Shown: positions 43,201 to 51,408 of the stretch, in pieces
How the letters are laid out: each line of letters starts with the position of its first letter
Position numbering within the stretch: the first letter of the stretch is position 1
Program-made: the position numbers and the translations under genes
The notes under the pieces: model-generated
The model's input: the letters and a program-made list of their open reading frames with translations, nothing else
The model's database searches: none
What the model was told of the DNA's origin: nothing
From: UKL13-3 sp040387195
GTDB lineage: Bacteria; Bacteroidota; Bacteroidia; UKL13-3
Assembly: GCA_040387195.1 (NCBI GenBank)
Contig: JAZKEF010000012.1
Span: 1-64,000, forward strand
Reading direction: 5' to 3'
DNA length: 64,000 nucleotides

Positions 43201-44165
43201 TTATCATCACCATTGTAACAAATTCCAAGGTTACGTTTAACATCGCACTCAACATAATCATCATTATAGTTACCCAAATCAGGGTCAACCCATTGGCCAA
43301 AAACACAGCTATCAATGGTTTCACTACCTCTGTTGTAAATGGTTGTACGGTAGAATGTCATATTGTTTACCTCATCATTAGTTGAATAAGCAAACGCCTG
43401 TGTTTGCAGTTCCAACCCAATAGGCAATCCTTGTGTTTCTGAGTGAATGTTTCCTTTGTCATTTGATAACACAAACAACATCATATCCGGAATATTCTTG
43501 ATTGTATTTTGGTCGAACGATGGATAATCACCAAGATTTGGTTCATACTCTCCGTTACCGTTTGCATCAACGAACGGTGCAAGGTATTTGGCTTCGCCTA
43601 CAGCAACATCACCCATACAAGGCCATGTTTGAATATCACCTGCAGGATTGCTCCAATTGGCAGGATTGTTTCTGAAAGCGTCAATTTCTGTAAGGGTTAC
43701 TTTCCAAATTTTGTCGAATGCTTTACAACGGGATTCAGAAATTGAAGCTGTTCCCACAGTAAGCGCGCCCGGGAAAAAGTCATTACCACTCTGACGATAT
43801 GTTTGTGCAGCAATTCGTAAGTTTCCATTGGTAATACCTCCAATCCATAATGCTCCTGAGAACAATGAATGCTTAGATACCTGGCCAGGTTGAACCTTCG
43901 GAACTTCATAACGGGCGTTACTAAGGTTCCACCACATATCCCCACCATTCAAAATAGTGGTTCTAACATTATTAACATCCAAATCACGTTGGGCGGTTGC
44001 AGCAGCACAACCCGCGGATTTCAGACGGAGGTCATAGTTGTTAGGTCTTTCATCAAGAGGTGCTTTACCTAAATTCTCCTTAGCAGAGGTTGTTTGCGTT
44101 GCTACAAACAATAAACCTGAAAGGCTTAATAATTTGAAAAAACGTTGTGTATGTATGCGTGTCAT
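40242..44165 (-). CDS. Large exported protein of a TonB/PorV-like module
   Basis: A 1,307-residue protein with signal peptide (about 1-28). I do not recognise an enzyme. The body is rich in Gly, Asn and Asp (ADTASFMFPGSTDPGGRSLW, QNQPGDRRFLQTAGSFSLLPG). Near the end LDKVNIVPNPYYAYSQYEDPG...LENKVRIVNLPARCEIRIFTMDG is a FlgD-like/T9SS-related Ig domain, and the last residues are GVMRPVDFDTF rather than a typical sorting-domain tail. It is followed by the PorV-like barrel and preceded by the TonB receptor, all on one strand, so it is probably surface-exposed and used with them. It appears as a conserved uncharacterised family in Bacteroidota, which I state from memory. Confidence 0.72.
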   Translation of the reverse strand: MTRIHTQRFFKLLSLSGLLFVATQTTSAKENLGKAPLDERPNNYDLRLKSAGCAAATAQRDLDVNNVRTTILNGGDMWWNLSNARYEVPKVQPGQVSKHSLFSGALWIGGITNGNLRIAAQTYRQSGNDFFPGALTVGTASISESRCKAFDKIWKVTLTEIDAFRNNPANWSNPAGDIQTWPCMGDVAVGEAKYLAPFVDANGNGEYEPNLGDYPSFDQNTIKNIPDMMLFVLSNDKGNIHSETQGLPIGLELQTQAFAYSTNDEVNNMTFYRTTIYNRGSETIDSCVFGQWVDPDLGNYNDDYVECDVKRNLGICYNGDDNDEGILGYGLNPPSVGVNFFQGPTRPDGSEIGLTKFIYYNNDFSNVGNPSRPEHYWGYLNGKWKDGTNVTYGGNGKGGADTASFMFPGSTDPGGRSLWTERSSQNQPGDRRFLQTAGSFSLLPGAVNKVTIGVVWAKASSGGATGSFNLLKEASDKAYILFKNNFNLITGPEAPVLSITELNRNMIVTLTQTEAIENFVDSFAGPCAERTLYKFQGYQIFQLKTASIPSDIYDQEQARLVAQFDLKDGNSRLVNTVFSPELEENVKRIMVTGSDEGIKHSFQITKDLFETGSDQTLVNYKNYHYVIIAYGAATNCAAAPIQYLPGRKTIGRNELSVYSVTPHDPSLKNNGTQVNAKYGDGLAVTQIEGLGNGGAAVELSPESIKEIISGAPYYTKNRTYVPGFGPVNVKVIDPLKLPEGDFVLYMRDTVTGSKKTDTLSAKSTYWAIRYNGVEKHGISNITKPYEQLFPEWGISVDIRQVILPGNTSDLEDQSNGFITSSVTWSNIAQQWLSNIVDDDPIYANIQYAAGLTLAPQFNWIRSGNSGTPDFANPEINDFAIAKVPLDPRKAYTKIIDGTWSPYALASRWRTQLTVKMPTFGPAWDNGTYAAMGSGGASLDNPLSDLFSVKVVLTSDKSLWTRCVVLEAGENPAFNFGGADKMDYRRSASVDKNGRAGDGVVSGDPEDADYIAATGMGWFPGYAINQETGERLNVMFAEDSSLPGENGGDMIWNPTSSIIHTSARPLFGGKHYIYVMGTKDLSFGSGGSAIKYKGPRYDGGASYRDKLDPNGPTSPSFTTRKRQVFAQALWVTMPVLGDGYKLRSAEEGIIPSQVTYDIKVKRPYASYSIDGATVNDSMPYFTFSTRGFAPTMSKEIGKKALDKVNIVPNPYYAYSQYEDPGNQLENKVRIVNLPARCEIRIFTMDGVLVRTITKDDENSPYTEWDLKNNAKVPISSGVYLIHVKATDFGEERIIKWFGVMRPVDFDTF

Positions 44166-44183
44166 GATTAATTAAATTATTTG

Positions 44184-47100
44184 TTAGAAATACAATGCAA
44201 CACCGAGTCTGGTTAAGCGCGGCAAGGCAAATCTTCCCGGATCTACCGCTCTTACATTGTATAAGTCAACCAATGATTGAGCATTGGTTGCAGATCTCAA
44301 CTGCGATTCAGCATAGGTTGATGTAATAAATCCATCATCATAGGCAGAGCCTGTATATCTGAATACGCTAAGTACATTGATATTGTCGAACAGGTTTTGT
44401 ACCGACAGGAATATTCTTAATCTGTAGATGGTCGTTTTACCTCCCGGTACTTCACCACGGATAAAGAAGTTCTTATCAACGTTTAAATCCGAATAGAATT
44501 GGGAAGGAAGGTTTGAACCATTGATTGTTCCTTTAACCTGGGCACGAGCCACAACTCCGGATTGTACTTCCGGCACAGGATTGGTTGTTTGTGTGTAAGG
44601 TCTTCCGGAAGATAAGTTGAAAATCAAATTGAAACCCGCATTGGCAAAAATCTTCTTACCTGCCACAACGGGACCATCATATTCTTTATCGCCTTTATAG
44701 TGGAAATCGAAAGTACCTTTTAATGTATGACGCACATCATAATCAAGTGGGAAGATGGTACGTTGGTTTGGTGTTCCGGCCTGAATTAAGGATGCTGTTT
44801 GATCAGCATTTGAACCGGTACCATTCGCAAACTGCAACATGTAGTTTGCCGAAATATTGATATTACCCAATTCTCTTAATTCGTATTCTAACTGAATAGA
44901 TTTTACAGTTGAGAAGTCAATATTTCCATATGTAGTATAATCATATGGCCAAGCCTGAACGTAACGGTATTGTTGAATCAGGTTTCTGTATTCTCTGTAT
45001 GAAGCAATAATTCCCAAACTTGCATCAGTACCAATTTGCTGACGGAAACCAATCTGGTAATCGGTTACTTGAGTCATTTTCAAATCTGGGTTTGCAATGT
45101 TTGAGGAAAGCCTGTTTCTCATGTAGAAATAATCATCAATCTGGCCAATATTCGCTTGGGTTGGTCTTTGAGCCAAAACATCGTAGGTTCCGAAAAACTG
45201 GGATGTAGTAGAAATAGGGAATGAGAACCAGATACGTGGTAAAAACTTAACATCCGGAACATAATCTTTAAAAGAAGCGGCTGTTGGTTCTTTTTGTGCA
45301 GTATTTACAAGGTAAGGAGTATTTCTGTTGATGGGAGCTCCTTCCAAGGCTGATTGTTTGTATAAAGCTGTAGGATCCGAAACCGGATTACCACTTTTAT
45401 CATACCAATCGTTACCCTTACGGAATCCGGATACCTGTAAACCCGGAGAGTTTGGATCTTCATTGTTTACATACACTGTATAATCATCTCCTATATTCGA
45501 AGGAATATTACTTGCATTTAAGACAAGGTTACCTCTTCTAACATCTCCGGCCGTATAGGTTGGCGCTAATGAATATGGATCTTTCAATACCAATTGGTTT
45601 GCATCAAACCGTTCCATACGTACACCTAAACGAACGATCAAATCTTTGAATACAAACTTGTCCTGAAACCATGCAGCCATGTATACAGGTTGGTAAGCTC
45701 CTAAAGTCCGGTTAGCCGGATCATTGAGAAACTTCTCAATACTTGGCTTACCACTCACTCTATCACCTTTGTGCGAATATCCATAGTAGGATACATATGA
45801 ATTACCATCATTCAATAACTCATCAGCTGAGAACATATCCAATGAATACATACTCGGATCATACGCATCCGTATTTAATAGCGAATTTTGGGTTATTGGA
45901 TTACCATTGGGATCTGTAGCACCGGCAGCAATTAATTTATCTCTCAAATTGCGGTCAAAATTTTTCTGATCACTTGCAATGATTCTTCGGTCGAAACGAA
46001 TGGTATCCTGAAACACGCCATAGGCATTGTAAACAGCACGGCCTGTTGAGTCTTCGTTATATCCTGAGAACTGGTTGTTAACCAACTGACGCATCAACCC
46101 CCATAGTCCAACAGAATTAACAAAGTAAGATCTTTGAAATTGTTGCTCATAGGTAAATCCGAACTGCAAATCGTGTTTTGATTTAGGATTTCTGCTGGGT
46201 GCAACACTGGCTTCACTCATTACATATAAGGTATATGCCTCATTCATAAATTTCTGATAGCCGGTTTGTGACCTGCCCGGGCTGCTCCAAAGGTTTGAAT
46301 ACACACCATTAGGTTCATCTCCATTGGCAATTCCCTGTAACCCCCTCAGTTCACTGATGCTGCTTACGGTACGGCCAGTTAAGGTATAGTAATCATAAAT
46401 TGAGCGGGTATAATTTCCTTTAATTCTGTTAATATCAGCTTGTTTGTATATCAATGCAGTATCAACTACACCGGCTTCTTTATAAAAGGAGTTAATCAAC
46501 CGGATATTGGTTCCATCAGCCAGTCTGTATACAACTGCCGAATCTCTAAATCCAACAGTGACACGCTGGTATGCAGGACGTTGATATTTATCGAAAGTTC
46601 CTACAAATCCGTAATCGAATATCCTGTCGCCATGGTTTGGATCATATACTTCCCTGAATCTTCTTTCGTATGAAAAACGAACGGTGTAGAATGCGTTGGA
46701 TATTACCGATTTTTTTGCATCAGCCCCTTCAGCCTTCTTTCCGAATGTTTGGGTAAACTGAATGTACGGACGAATGGTATAGTTTAATATGTTGGCATTA
46801 TTGTCATAATTAGCTAACGAGTTCGCGTAGCTGTATGATTTGTCATTGCTGTACTCTGCCTGATAACCAAGTCGAACATTCACATTGGTAGTTGGCTGGT
46901 AGTTGAAGTTACCCTGAAGGTTGAAACGGTGGGTAGCCATGTTCTGTCTGTAATCAACCTTTTCAAGGTCCGCTTTGGTTAAATATTCACCTGCCGGAAT
47001 AAAACCTCCACCTTGCTGAGGTACCAATGGATTTTCCTCCATTTCTCTCAACTTTGAATCTTTTACTTTATACATATCGGTTACCGACATACGTCCATCT

Positions 47101-47972
47101 CTCGCATACACTCCACTTCCGTAGAGTGAGAAGCCCAGAATTACTCTTTCTTTATCTTCCTTGCCTTTATTTTCAACTTTGATTGGACCTGAAACACCTA
47201 CCTGCAATTCGTTGTATTGAGAGTTGTCAAGGTATTTGGTGAATGGTGATGAGGTTTGGTATTCAAAACTTCTTGTCCAGTTTTTAGTAGGTGATTTTGT
47301 AGTGATGGAGATCGCTCCCCCGATAAAGTCACCATACTGAGCAGGAGTACCACCGGTAATAACCTGAAGTTGGTCAATCGCATTTTGGGGGATATTGGTG
47401 CTTGATCCACCCTGGATACGCACACCATCAATATAATATGCAGTACCATCTGCACGGGCTCCCCTGAAAGTAGGAACATTACCTGCTCTCGAGTCAACAC
47501 CTGCAGCTAAGTTTGCAATTCCATTCACGTTCCGAGTACCTAAAGCCATTACGGCATCTGAGGTTAATGTTTTCACACTGGCACCATCAGGTCTGATCAA
47601 TGGTGGTCTGGATCTGATAATGACATCAGGCAGTTTTTGCCCGTCATCCTTATCCATGGCAACGTTTTCAAAGGTGATCTGATCACTGGCAACCCTAATG
47701 CCGCTTACAACGGTATTGCGGTAACCCAAATTGGTTACTTTAATGGTGTAAGTACCCGGTTGAAGTGTTTTGGCAATAAAATTACCATCATCATCAGTAA
47801 GCACCTGAGCTTTTACAACTCCATTCAACTCAATGGTAACACTAACATAATCAAGAGGTTTCTTGGTTTTAGCGTCAGCTATTTTACCCCTAATCTCTCC
47901 CATTTGAGATTGAGCATTGGCTATCAGGCAAAAGCCTACGAAAGCAAAAAGTAAGGTATATATTTTTTTCAT
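44184..47972 (-). CDS. TonB-dependent receptor with carboxypeptidase-like N-terminal domain
   Basis: A 1,262-residue outer-membrane receptor. Signal peptide (MKKIYTLLFAFVGFCLIANAQ), a CarboxypepD_reg-like beta domain (about 25-105, GEIRGKIADAKTKKPLDYVSVTIEL...GYRNTVVSGIRV), a plug (RNVNGIANLAAGVDSR, GTPAQYGDFIGGAISITTKSP) and the long C-terminal barrel ending in RLTRLGVALYF. There is no SusD-like partner; its neighbours are the large exported protein and the PorV-like barrel. The substrate is unknown. Confidence 0.9.
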   Translation of the reverse strand: MKKIYTLLFAFVGFCLIANAQSQMGEIRGKIADAKTKKPLDYVSVTIELNGVVKAQVLTDDDGNFIAKTLQPGTYTIKVTNLGYRNTVVSGIRVASDQITFENVAMDKDDGQKLPDVIIRSRPPLIRPDGASVKTLTSDAVMALGTRNVNGIANLAAGVDSRAGNVPTFRGARADGTAYYIDGVRIQGGSSTNIPQNAIDQLQVITGGTPAQYGDFIGGAISITTKSPTKNWTRSFEYQTSSPFTKYLDNSQYNELQVGVSGPIKVENKGKEDKERVILGFSLYGSGVYARDGRMSVTDMYKVKDSKLREMEENPLVPQQGGGFIPAGEYLTKADLEKVDYRQNMATHRFNLQGNFNYQPTTNVNVRLGYQAEYSNDKSYSYANSLANYDNNANILNYTIRPYIQFTQTFGKKAEGADAKKSVISNAFYTVRFSYERRFREVYDPNHGDRIFDYGFVGTFDKYQRPAYQRVTVGFRDSAVVYRLADGTNIRLINSFYKEAGVVDTALIYKQADINRIKGNYTRSIYDYYTLTGRTVSSISELRGLQGIANGDEPNGVYSNLWSSPGRSQTGYQKFMNEAYTLYVMSEASVAPSRNPKSKHDLQFGFTYEQQFQRSYFVNSVGLWGLMRQLVNNQFSGYNEDSTGRAVYNAYGVFQDTIRFDRRIIASDQKNFDRNLRDKLIAAGATDPNGNPITQNSLLNTDAYDPSMYSLDMFSADELLNDGNSYVSYYGYSHKGDRVSGKPSIEKFLNDPANRTLGAYQPVYMAAWFQDKFVFKDLIVRLGVRMERFDANQLVLKDPYSLAPTYTAGDVRRGNLVLNASNIPSNIGDDYTVYVNNEDPNSPGLQVSGFRKGNDWYDKSGNPVSDPTALYKQSALEGAPINRNTPYLVNTAQKEPTAASFKDYVPDVKFLPRIWFSFPISTTSQFFGTYDVLAQRPTQANIGQIDDYFYMRNRLSSNIANPDLKMTQVTDYQIGFRQQIGTDASLGIIASYREYRNLIQQYRYVQAWPYDYTTYGNIDFSTVKSIQLEYELRELGNINISANYMLQFANGTGSNADQTASLIQAGTPNQRTIFPLDYDVRHTLKGTFDFHYKGDKEYDGPVVAGKKIFANAGFNLIFNLSSGRPYTQTTNPVPEVQSGVVARAQVKGTINGSNLPSQFYSDLNVDKNFFIRGEVPGGKTTIYRLRIFLSVQNLFDNINVLSVFRYTGSAYDDGFITSTYAESQLRSATNAQSLVDLYNVRAVDPGRFALPRLTRLGVALYF

Positions 47973-48013
47973 TAACCGTGAATTTACATTACAATAAGTC
48001 TAATCTACGAATC

Positions 48014-48034
48014 GGCTAATTAAATTAATTAGCC
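48014..48034. promoter_or_regulatory. 21-bp palindrome upstream of the TonB receptor
   Basis: GGCTAATTAA (48014-48023) and TTAATTAGCC (48025-48034) are perfect inverted arms about one A, between the serA-like stop and the TonB receptor start. No T run follows, so an operator is more likely than a terminator. Confidence 0.5.
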
Positions 48035-48069
48035 TTATATTATCAATATTTAATTTCCGTCAAGTTTTA

Positions 48070-48999
48070 CTACCCTGTTAACTGTTTGATTTTTTGGAGT
48101 AAAACCGTTGATATTTTTTCATACGATTCAACAGTCCAACCTCCAACATGAGGCGACAACACCACTTTATCCGATTTTATCAAATAGTCAAATACCCTTT
48201 CCTCTCCAGCATTCAATGTGTGTAACTTCTCATTTTCGAGTACATCGAAAGCTGCGGCCTTTAATTTCCCGGTTTCCAAATATTTTACTGCAGCTTGCAT
48301 ATCCACTACTTTTCCCCTCGACAAGTTAAGCAATACAATGTCCTTTGAGCATTGTCGGATCCAGTTATCATCAATCAGGTGAAACGTTTCTTCGGTTAGT
48401 GGAACATGTAGGGTTACAACATCGGACAATGTTTGTATGGTATTCATTGTCACTTCTTCTGCATATTCATTACCGTATTGCTTGAGGTACTTATCATAAG
48501 TAAATACCCGAACACCAAATCCAGATAACTTTTGCGCAACAGCCTTACCCGTATTACCGAATCCGATAATGCCTACCGTTTTACCTTTGAGCTCCCATCC
48601 CCTGTTTCCTTCCCTGTCCCATACCGAAGCCCTTACTTCCTTATCTGCTTTCTGCAGGAGGGTTGTTAAACTTAATAACATGCTAATCACATGTTCACCA
48701 ACAGCATCCGCATTTGCTTCTCCCGCGTTGAAATACGTAATTCCCTTTGCATCGCAATAGCCGGTATCAATATTATCAAGTCCGGCTCCGGCTCTTGCTA
48801 TAAACTGAAGTGATGTTGCCTGAGAAAGAACGTGTTGGTTGATTTCCATTTTGGTTCTCACCACCAAACCCTGGTATTGGTGAATCTGTTCCAAAACTTG
48901 CTGAGGAGAATAATCGGGGAAATAATCTACTTCCATTCCTATTTCCTTCAAGCCTTCAGTCAACCGCTCATGCACATCATCAATTATCAAAACCCTCAT
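48070..48999 (-). CDS. D-2-hydroxyacid dehydrogenase (phosphoglycerate dehydrogenase-like)
   Basis: A 309-residue NAD-dependent dehydrogenase. It has ARAGAGLDNID, the Rossmann motif GIIGFGNTGKAVAQKL, and the catalytic triad Arg (NLSRGKVVD), Glu (DVLENEKL) and His (SPHVGGW). It lacks the C-terminal ACT domain, being the short 3-phosphoglycerate dehydrogenase type or another D-2-hydroxyacid enzyme. The serA name is plausible but not proven. It is followed by the palindrome at 48014-48034. Confidence 0.85.
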   Translation of the reverse strand: MRVLIIDDVHERLTEGLKEIGMEVDYFPDYSPQQVLEQIHQYQGLVVRTKMEINQHVLSQATSLQFIARAGAGLDNIDTGYCDAKGITYFNAGEANADAVGEHVISMLLSLTTLLQKADKEVRASVWDREGNRGWELKGKTVGIIGFGNTGKAVAQKLSGFGVRVFTYDKYLKQYGNEYAEEVTMNTIQTLSDVVTLHVPLTEETFHLIDDNWIRQCSKDIVLLNLSRGKVVDMQAAVKYLETGKLKAAAFDVLENEKLHTLNAGEERVFDYLIKSDKVVLSPHVGGWTVESYEKISTVLLQKIKQLTG

Positions 49000-49078
49000 G
49001 AATACCTCTTATGTAATTTTTGTTGTGTACGAGTTTACTACTTTAGTACGAAAAAATGACTAGATGGTTGCACGAGCC

Positions 49079-50440
49079 TTAAAAAACGTCATAGAGTAAA
49101 TGGCCGAGTGTAAAATAAACTACCAGCCCCAACAAATCATTGGTTGTTGTGATAAACGGTCCGGTGGCAATTGCCGGGTCAATTTTCATTTTATTCAGGA
49201 CCAATGGAATAAACGTTCCCAGTACCGTGGCAAACACAATTACACTGATGAGTGCAATGCTCACCGTCATGCTTAAATCCATTGAATTGGAGAATGCCAA
49301 GTTATATCCCAGCAACAGCAATGAACAGATCAGTCCGTTCAACAACCCCACCCGCAACTCTTTCCATATTTTGGGGAGAATATTTTTAGTGCCTAGGGTA
49401 TTATTGGCCAATCCCTGTACCACAATAGCTGACGACTGAACTCCCGCATTTCCTCCCATTGCAGCAATAAGCGGCATAAAAAAAGCCATTTCGGGATGAA
49501 TACGCAGTTGCTCTTCGTAAACTTCGATAAACCGGGATGACGCAACTCCTCCCATTAACCCAATAAGTAACCAGGGTAAACGGGCACGCGACAGAACCCA
49601 AACCTTATCAGAAGAATCAACATCTTCGGTGATACCCGACATCAATTGATAATCTTCGTTGGCTTCCTCTTTAATTACCTCCACCACATCATCAACGGTA
49701 ATTCTTCCTACCAGCTGGCCAAGAGCATTTACAACGGGTAATACAACGAGATCATATTTTTTAAACAGGTTGGCAATTTCTTCCGAATCGGTTGAAGTGG
49801 AAACAGAAATGACTTCGACATTATATACATCAGCTATGCGGGCCGAGGGGTTGGCCAGAATTAGATTTTTAAGAGTGATGATTCCGGAAAGGCGCTCAAA
49901 ATCATCAACCACATACACTACATAAATATTGTCTACATTCTCTCCCTGCCTTCTTATTTCTTCGATGCACTGCGATACGCTCCAGTTTATATTGGCCTTG
50001 ATAAGCTCAACAGCCATCAAACTTCCGGCAGTGTATTCTTCGTAATTTAAGAGCGATAATAAACTCGATGCAAACTCAATATCGGTAAGATTGGAGATTA
50101 CATCTTCTTTATCTTTCACCGAAAAATTATTGAGCACATAGGCGGCATCATCCGAATCCATGTTCTGAATAAACTCATCAGCAATTTCCTTAGTTGAATA
50201 GGACGAAAGAAAATTCTCTCTTACGTTTTCTTCCATTTCAACCAATACCTTGATTGCCTTTTCTTTGTCAACCAAACGCATGACGTACCTGGCTTCGTCA
50301 GGTTTCATGCGATCCAGAATTTCAGCAATATCCTGTGGATACATATCATCAAGCAAAAGCTGTAATTGCCCGTCATCATTCTGCTCGAGCAATTGTTGCA
50401 ATTGTTTGACTAGCGCAATATCAACTGAAATTTTCTCCAT
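49079..50440 (-). CDS. mgtE: Magnesium transporter MgtE
   Basis: A 453-residue Mg channel. The N-terminal superhelical domain (about 1-130, repeated PQDIAEIL-type helices), a CBS pair (about 135-255, including GIITLKNLILANPSARIADVYN and ITVDDVVEVIKEEANED) and five membrane helices at the C-terminus with the conserved GGNAGVQSSAI and PGxxxNKxxIDPA motifs. Mg binding in the cytoplasmic domains closes the pore. The start overlaps the rsmA stop by 20 bp, so the two are translationally coupled. Confidence 0.95.
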   Translation of the reverse strand: MEKISVDIALVKQLQQLLEQNDDGQLQLLLDDMYPQDIAEILDRMKPDEARYVMRLVDKEKAIKVLVEMEENVRENFLSSYSTKEIADEFIQNMDSDDAAYVLNNFSVKDKEDVISNLTDIEFASSLLSLLNYEEYTAGSLMAVELIKANINWSVSQCIEEIRRQGENVDNIYVVYVVDDFERLSGIITLKNLILANPSARIADVYNVEVISVSTSTDSEEIANLFKKYDLVVLPVVNALGQLVGRITVDDVVEVIKEEANEDYQLMSGITEDVDSSDKVWVLSRARLPWLLIGLMGGVASSRFIEVYEEQLRIHPEMAFFMPLIAAMGGNAGVQSSAIVVQGLANNTLGTKNILPKIWKELRVGLLNGLICSLLLLGYNLAFSNSMDLSMTVSIALISVIVFATVLGTFIPLVLNKMKIDPAIATGPFITTTNDLLGLVVYFTLGHLLYDVF

Positions 50441-51215
50441 GTTGCTGTACGAGTTTGGTAAGCGTAATAAAATCGGTAAACGTTAATTCTTCTGCACGTT
50501 TATCAATGTATCCGTTGGCTTGCAATATCTCATCTTTTACATGAAATTGTTGTATGGCATTTCGTAATTTTTTTCTGCGTTGGTTAAAGGCCATTTTCAC
50601 TACCCTGTAAAATGCTTTTTCATCCACATCAGGTGGTGTTTGCTTGCGTATTAACCGCACAACGCCCGATTTCACTTTTGGTGGTGGGTCAAATACATGC
50701 TCATGCACGGTAAATAAATACTCCACATCATAATATGCCTGAGTAAGTACACTTAAAATGCCATAGTCTTTGGTACGTGTTCCCGAAGCCAGACGTTCTC
50801 CTACTTCCTTTTGGAACATGCCCACCATTAAAGGAATAATGTCCTTATTTTCCAATAACTTAAATACAATCTGTGATGAAATATTATATGGAAAATTGCC
50901 AATCAATGAAAATGATTGCGGAAACAATGCGTGCAAATCAAGCCGTAAAAAGTCTCCTTCTATCAATGACTGTTCGAGTTGGGGGAAATGCGATTTTAAA
51001 TACGTTATCGATTCCTTATCAACATCAATGGCATGGGTTGTAAAATCCTTTTGCTGAAGCAGGTATTTGGTTAATACCCCCATCCCCGGTCCTATTTCGA
51101 GTACTGCAGCAGTTGTACATTTTTCCGTTAGGGCCTTCACAATGTCAAAAGCGATAGTTTCATCCGTTAAAAAATGCTGTCCTAAATGTTTCTTGGCACG
51201 TACGTCTTTTTTCAT
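50421..51215 (-). CDS. rsmA: 16S rRNA (adenine(1518)-N6/adenine(1519)-N6)-dimethyltransferase
   Basis: A 264-residue KsgA/RsmA from ATG 51215; upstream in-frame residues are not conserved-like and cross repeats. It has LGQHFLTD, the SAM-binding motif EIGPGMGVLT and NFPYNIS. It dimethylates two adenines in the 16S rRNA 3' hairpin late in 30S assembly. It is cotranscribed with mgtE. Confidence 0.94.
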   Translation of the reverse strand: MKKDVRAKKHLGQHFLTDETIAFDIVKALTEKCTTAAVLEIGPGMGVLTKYLLQQKDFTTHAIDVDKESITYLKSHFPQLEQSLIEGDFLRLDLHALFPQSFSLIGNFPYNISSQIVFKLLENKDIIPLMVGMFQKEVGERLASGTRTKDYGILSVLTQAYYDVEYLFTVHEHVFDPPPKVKSGVVRLIRKQTPPDVDEKAFYRVVKMAFNQRRKKLRNAIQQFHVKDEILQANGYIDKRAEELTFTDFITLTKLVQQHGENFS

Positions 51216-51309
51216 GTACTGCAAATAGAAGAAATTAAACAGTGATAAACTAATAAGCATTTGAGAATGGCGATTTGGGAATGGGAGACCGGAAGTTGAA
51301 GACATGCAC

Positions 51310-51369
51310 ACTGAGTTCATCGAAGTCAGACTGAGTTTACCGGTGTCAGACTGAGTTTATCGAAGTCCC
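51310..51369. repeat. Three tandem 20-bp repeats between rsmA and pepA
   Basis: ACTGAGTTCATCGAAGTCAG (51310), ACTGAGTTTACCGGTGTCAG (51330) and ACTGAGTTTATCGAAGTCCC (51350). A fourth copy is at 2217-2240. The CTGAG...CGAAG core is a dispersed intergenic motif. Confidence 0.75.
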
Positions 51370-51408
51370 ACAATTTTTCATACTTTCGCATGGATAAAAC
51401 AATACCAT

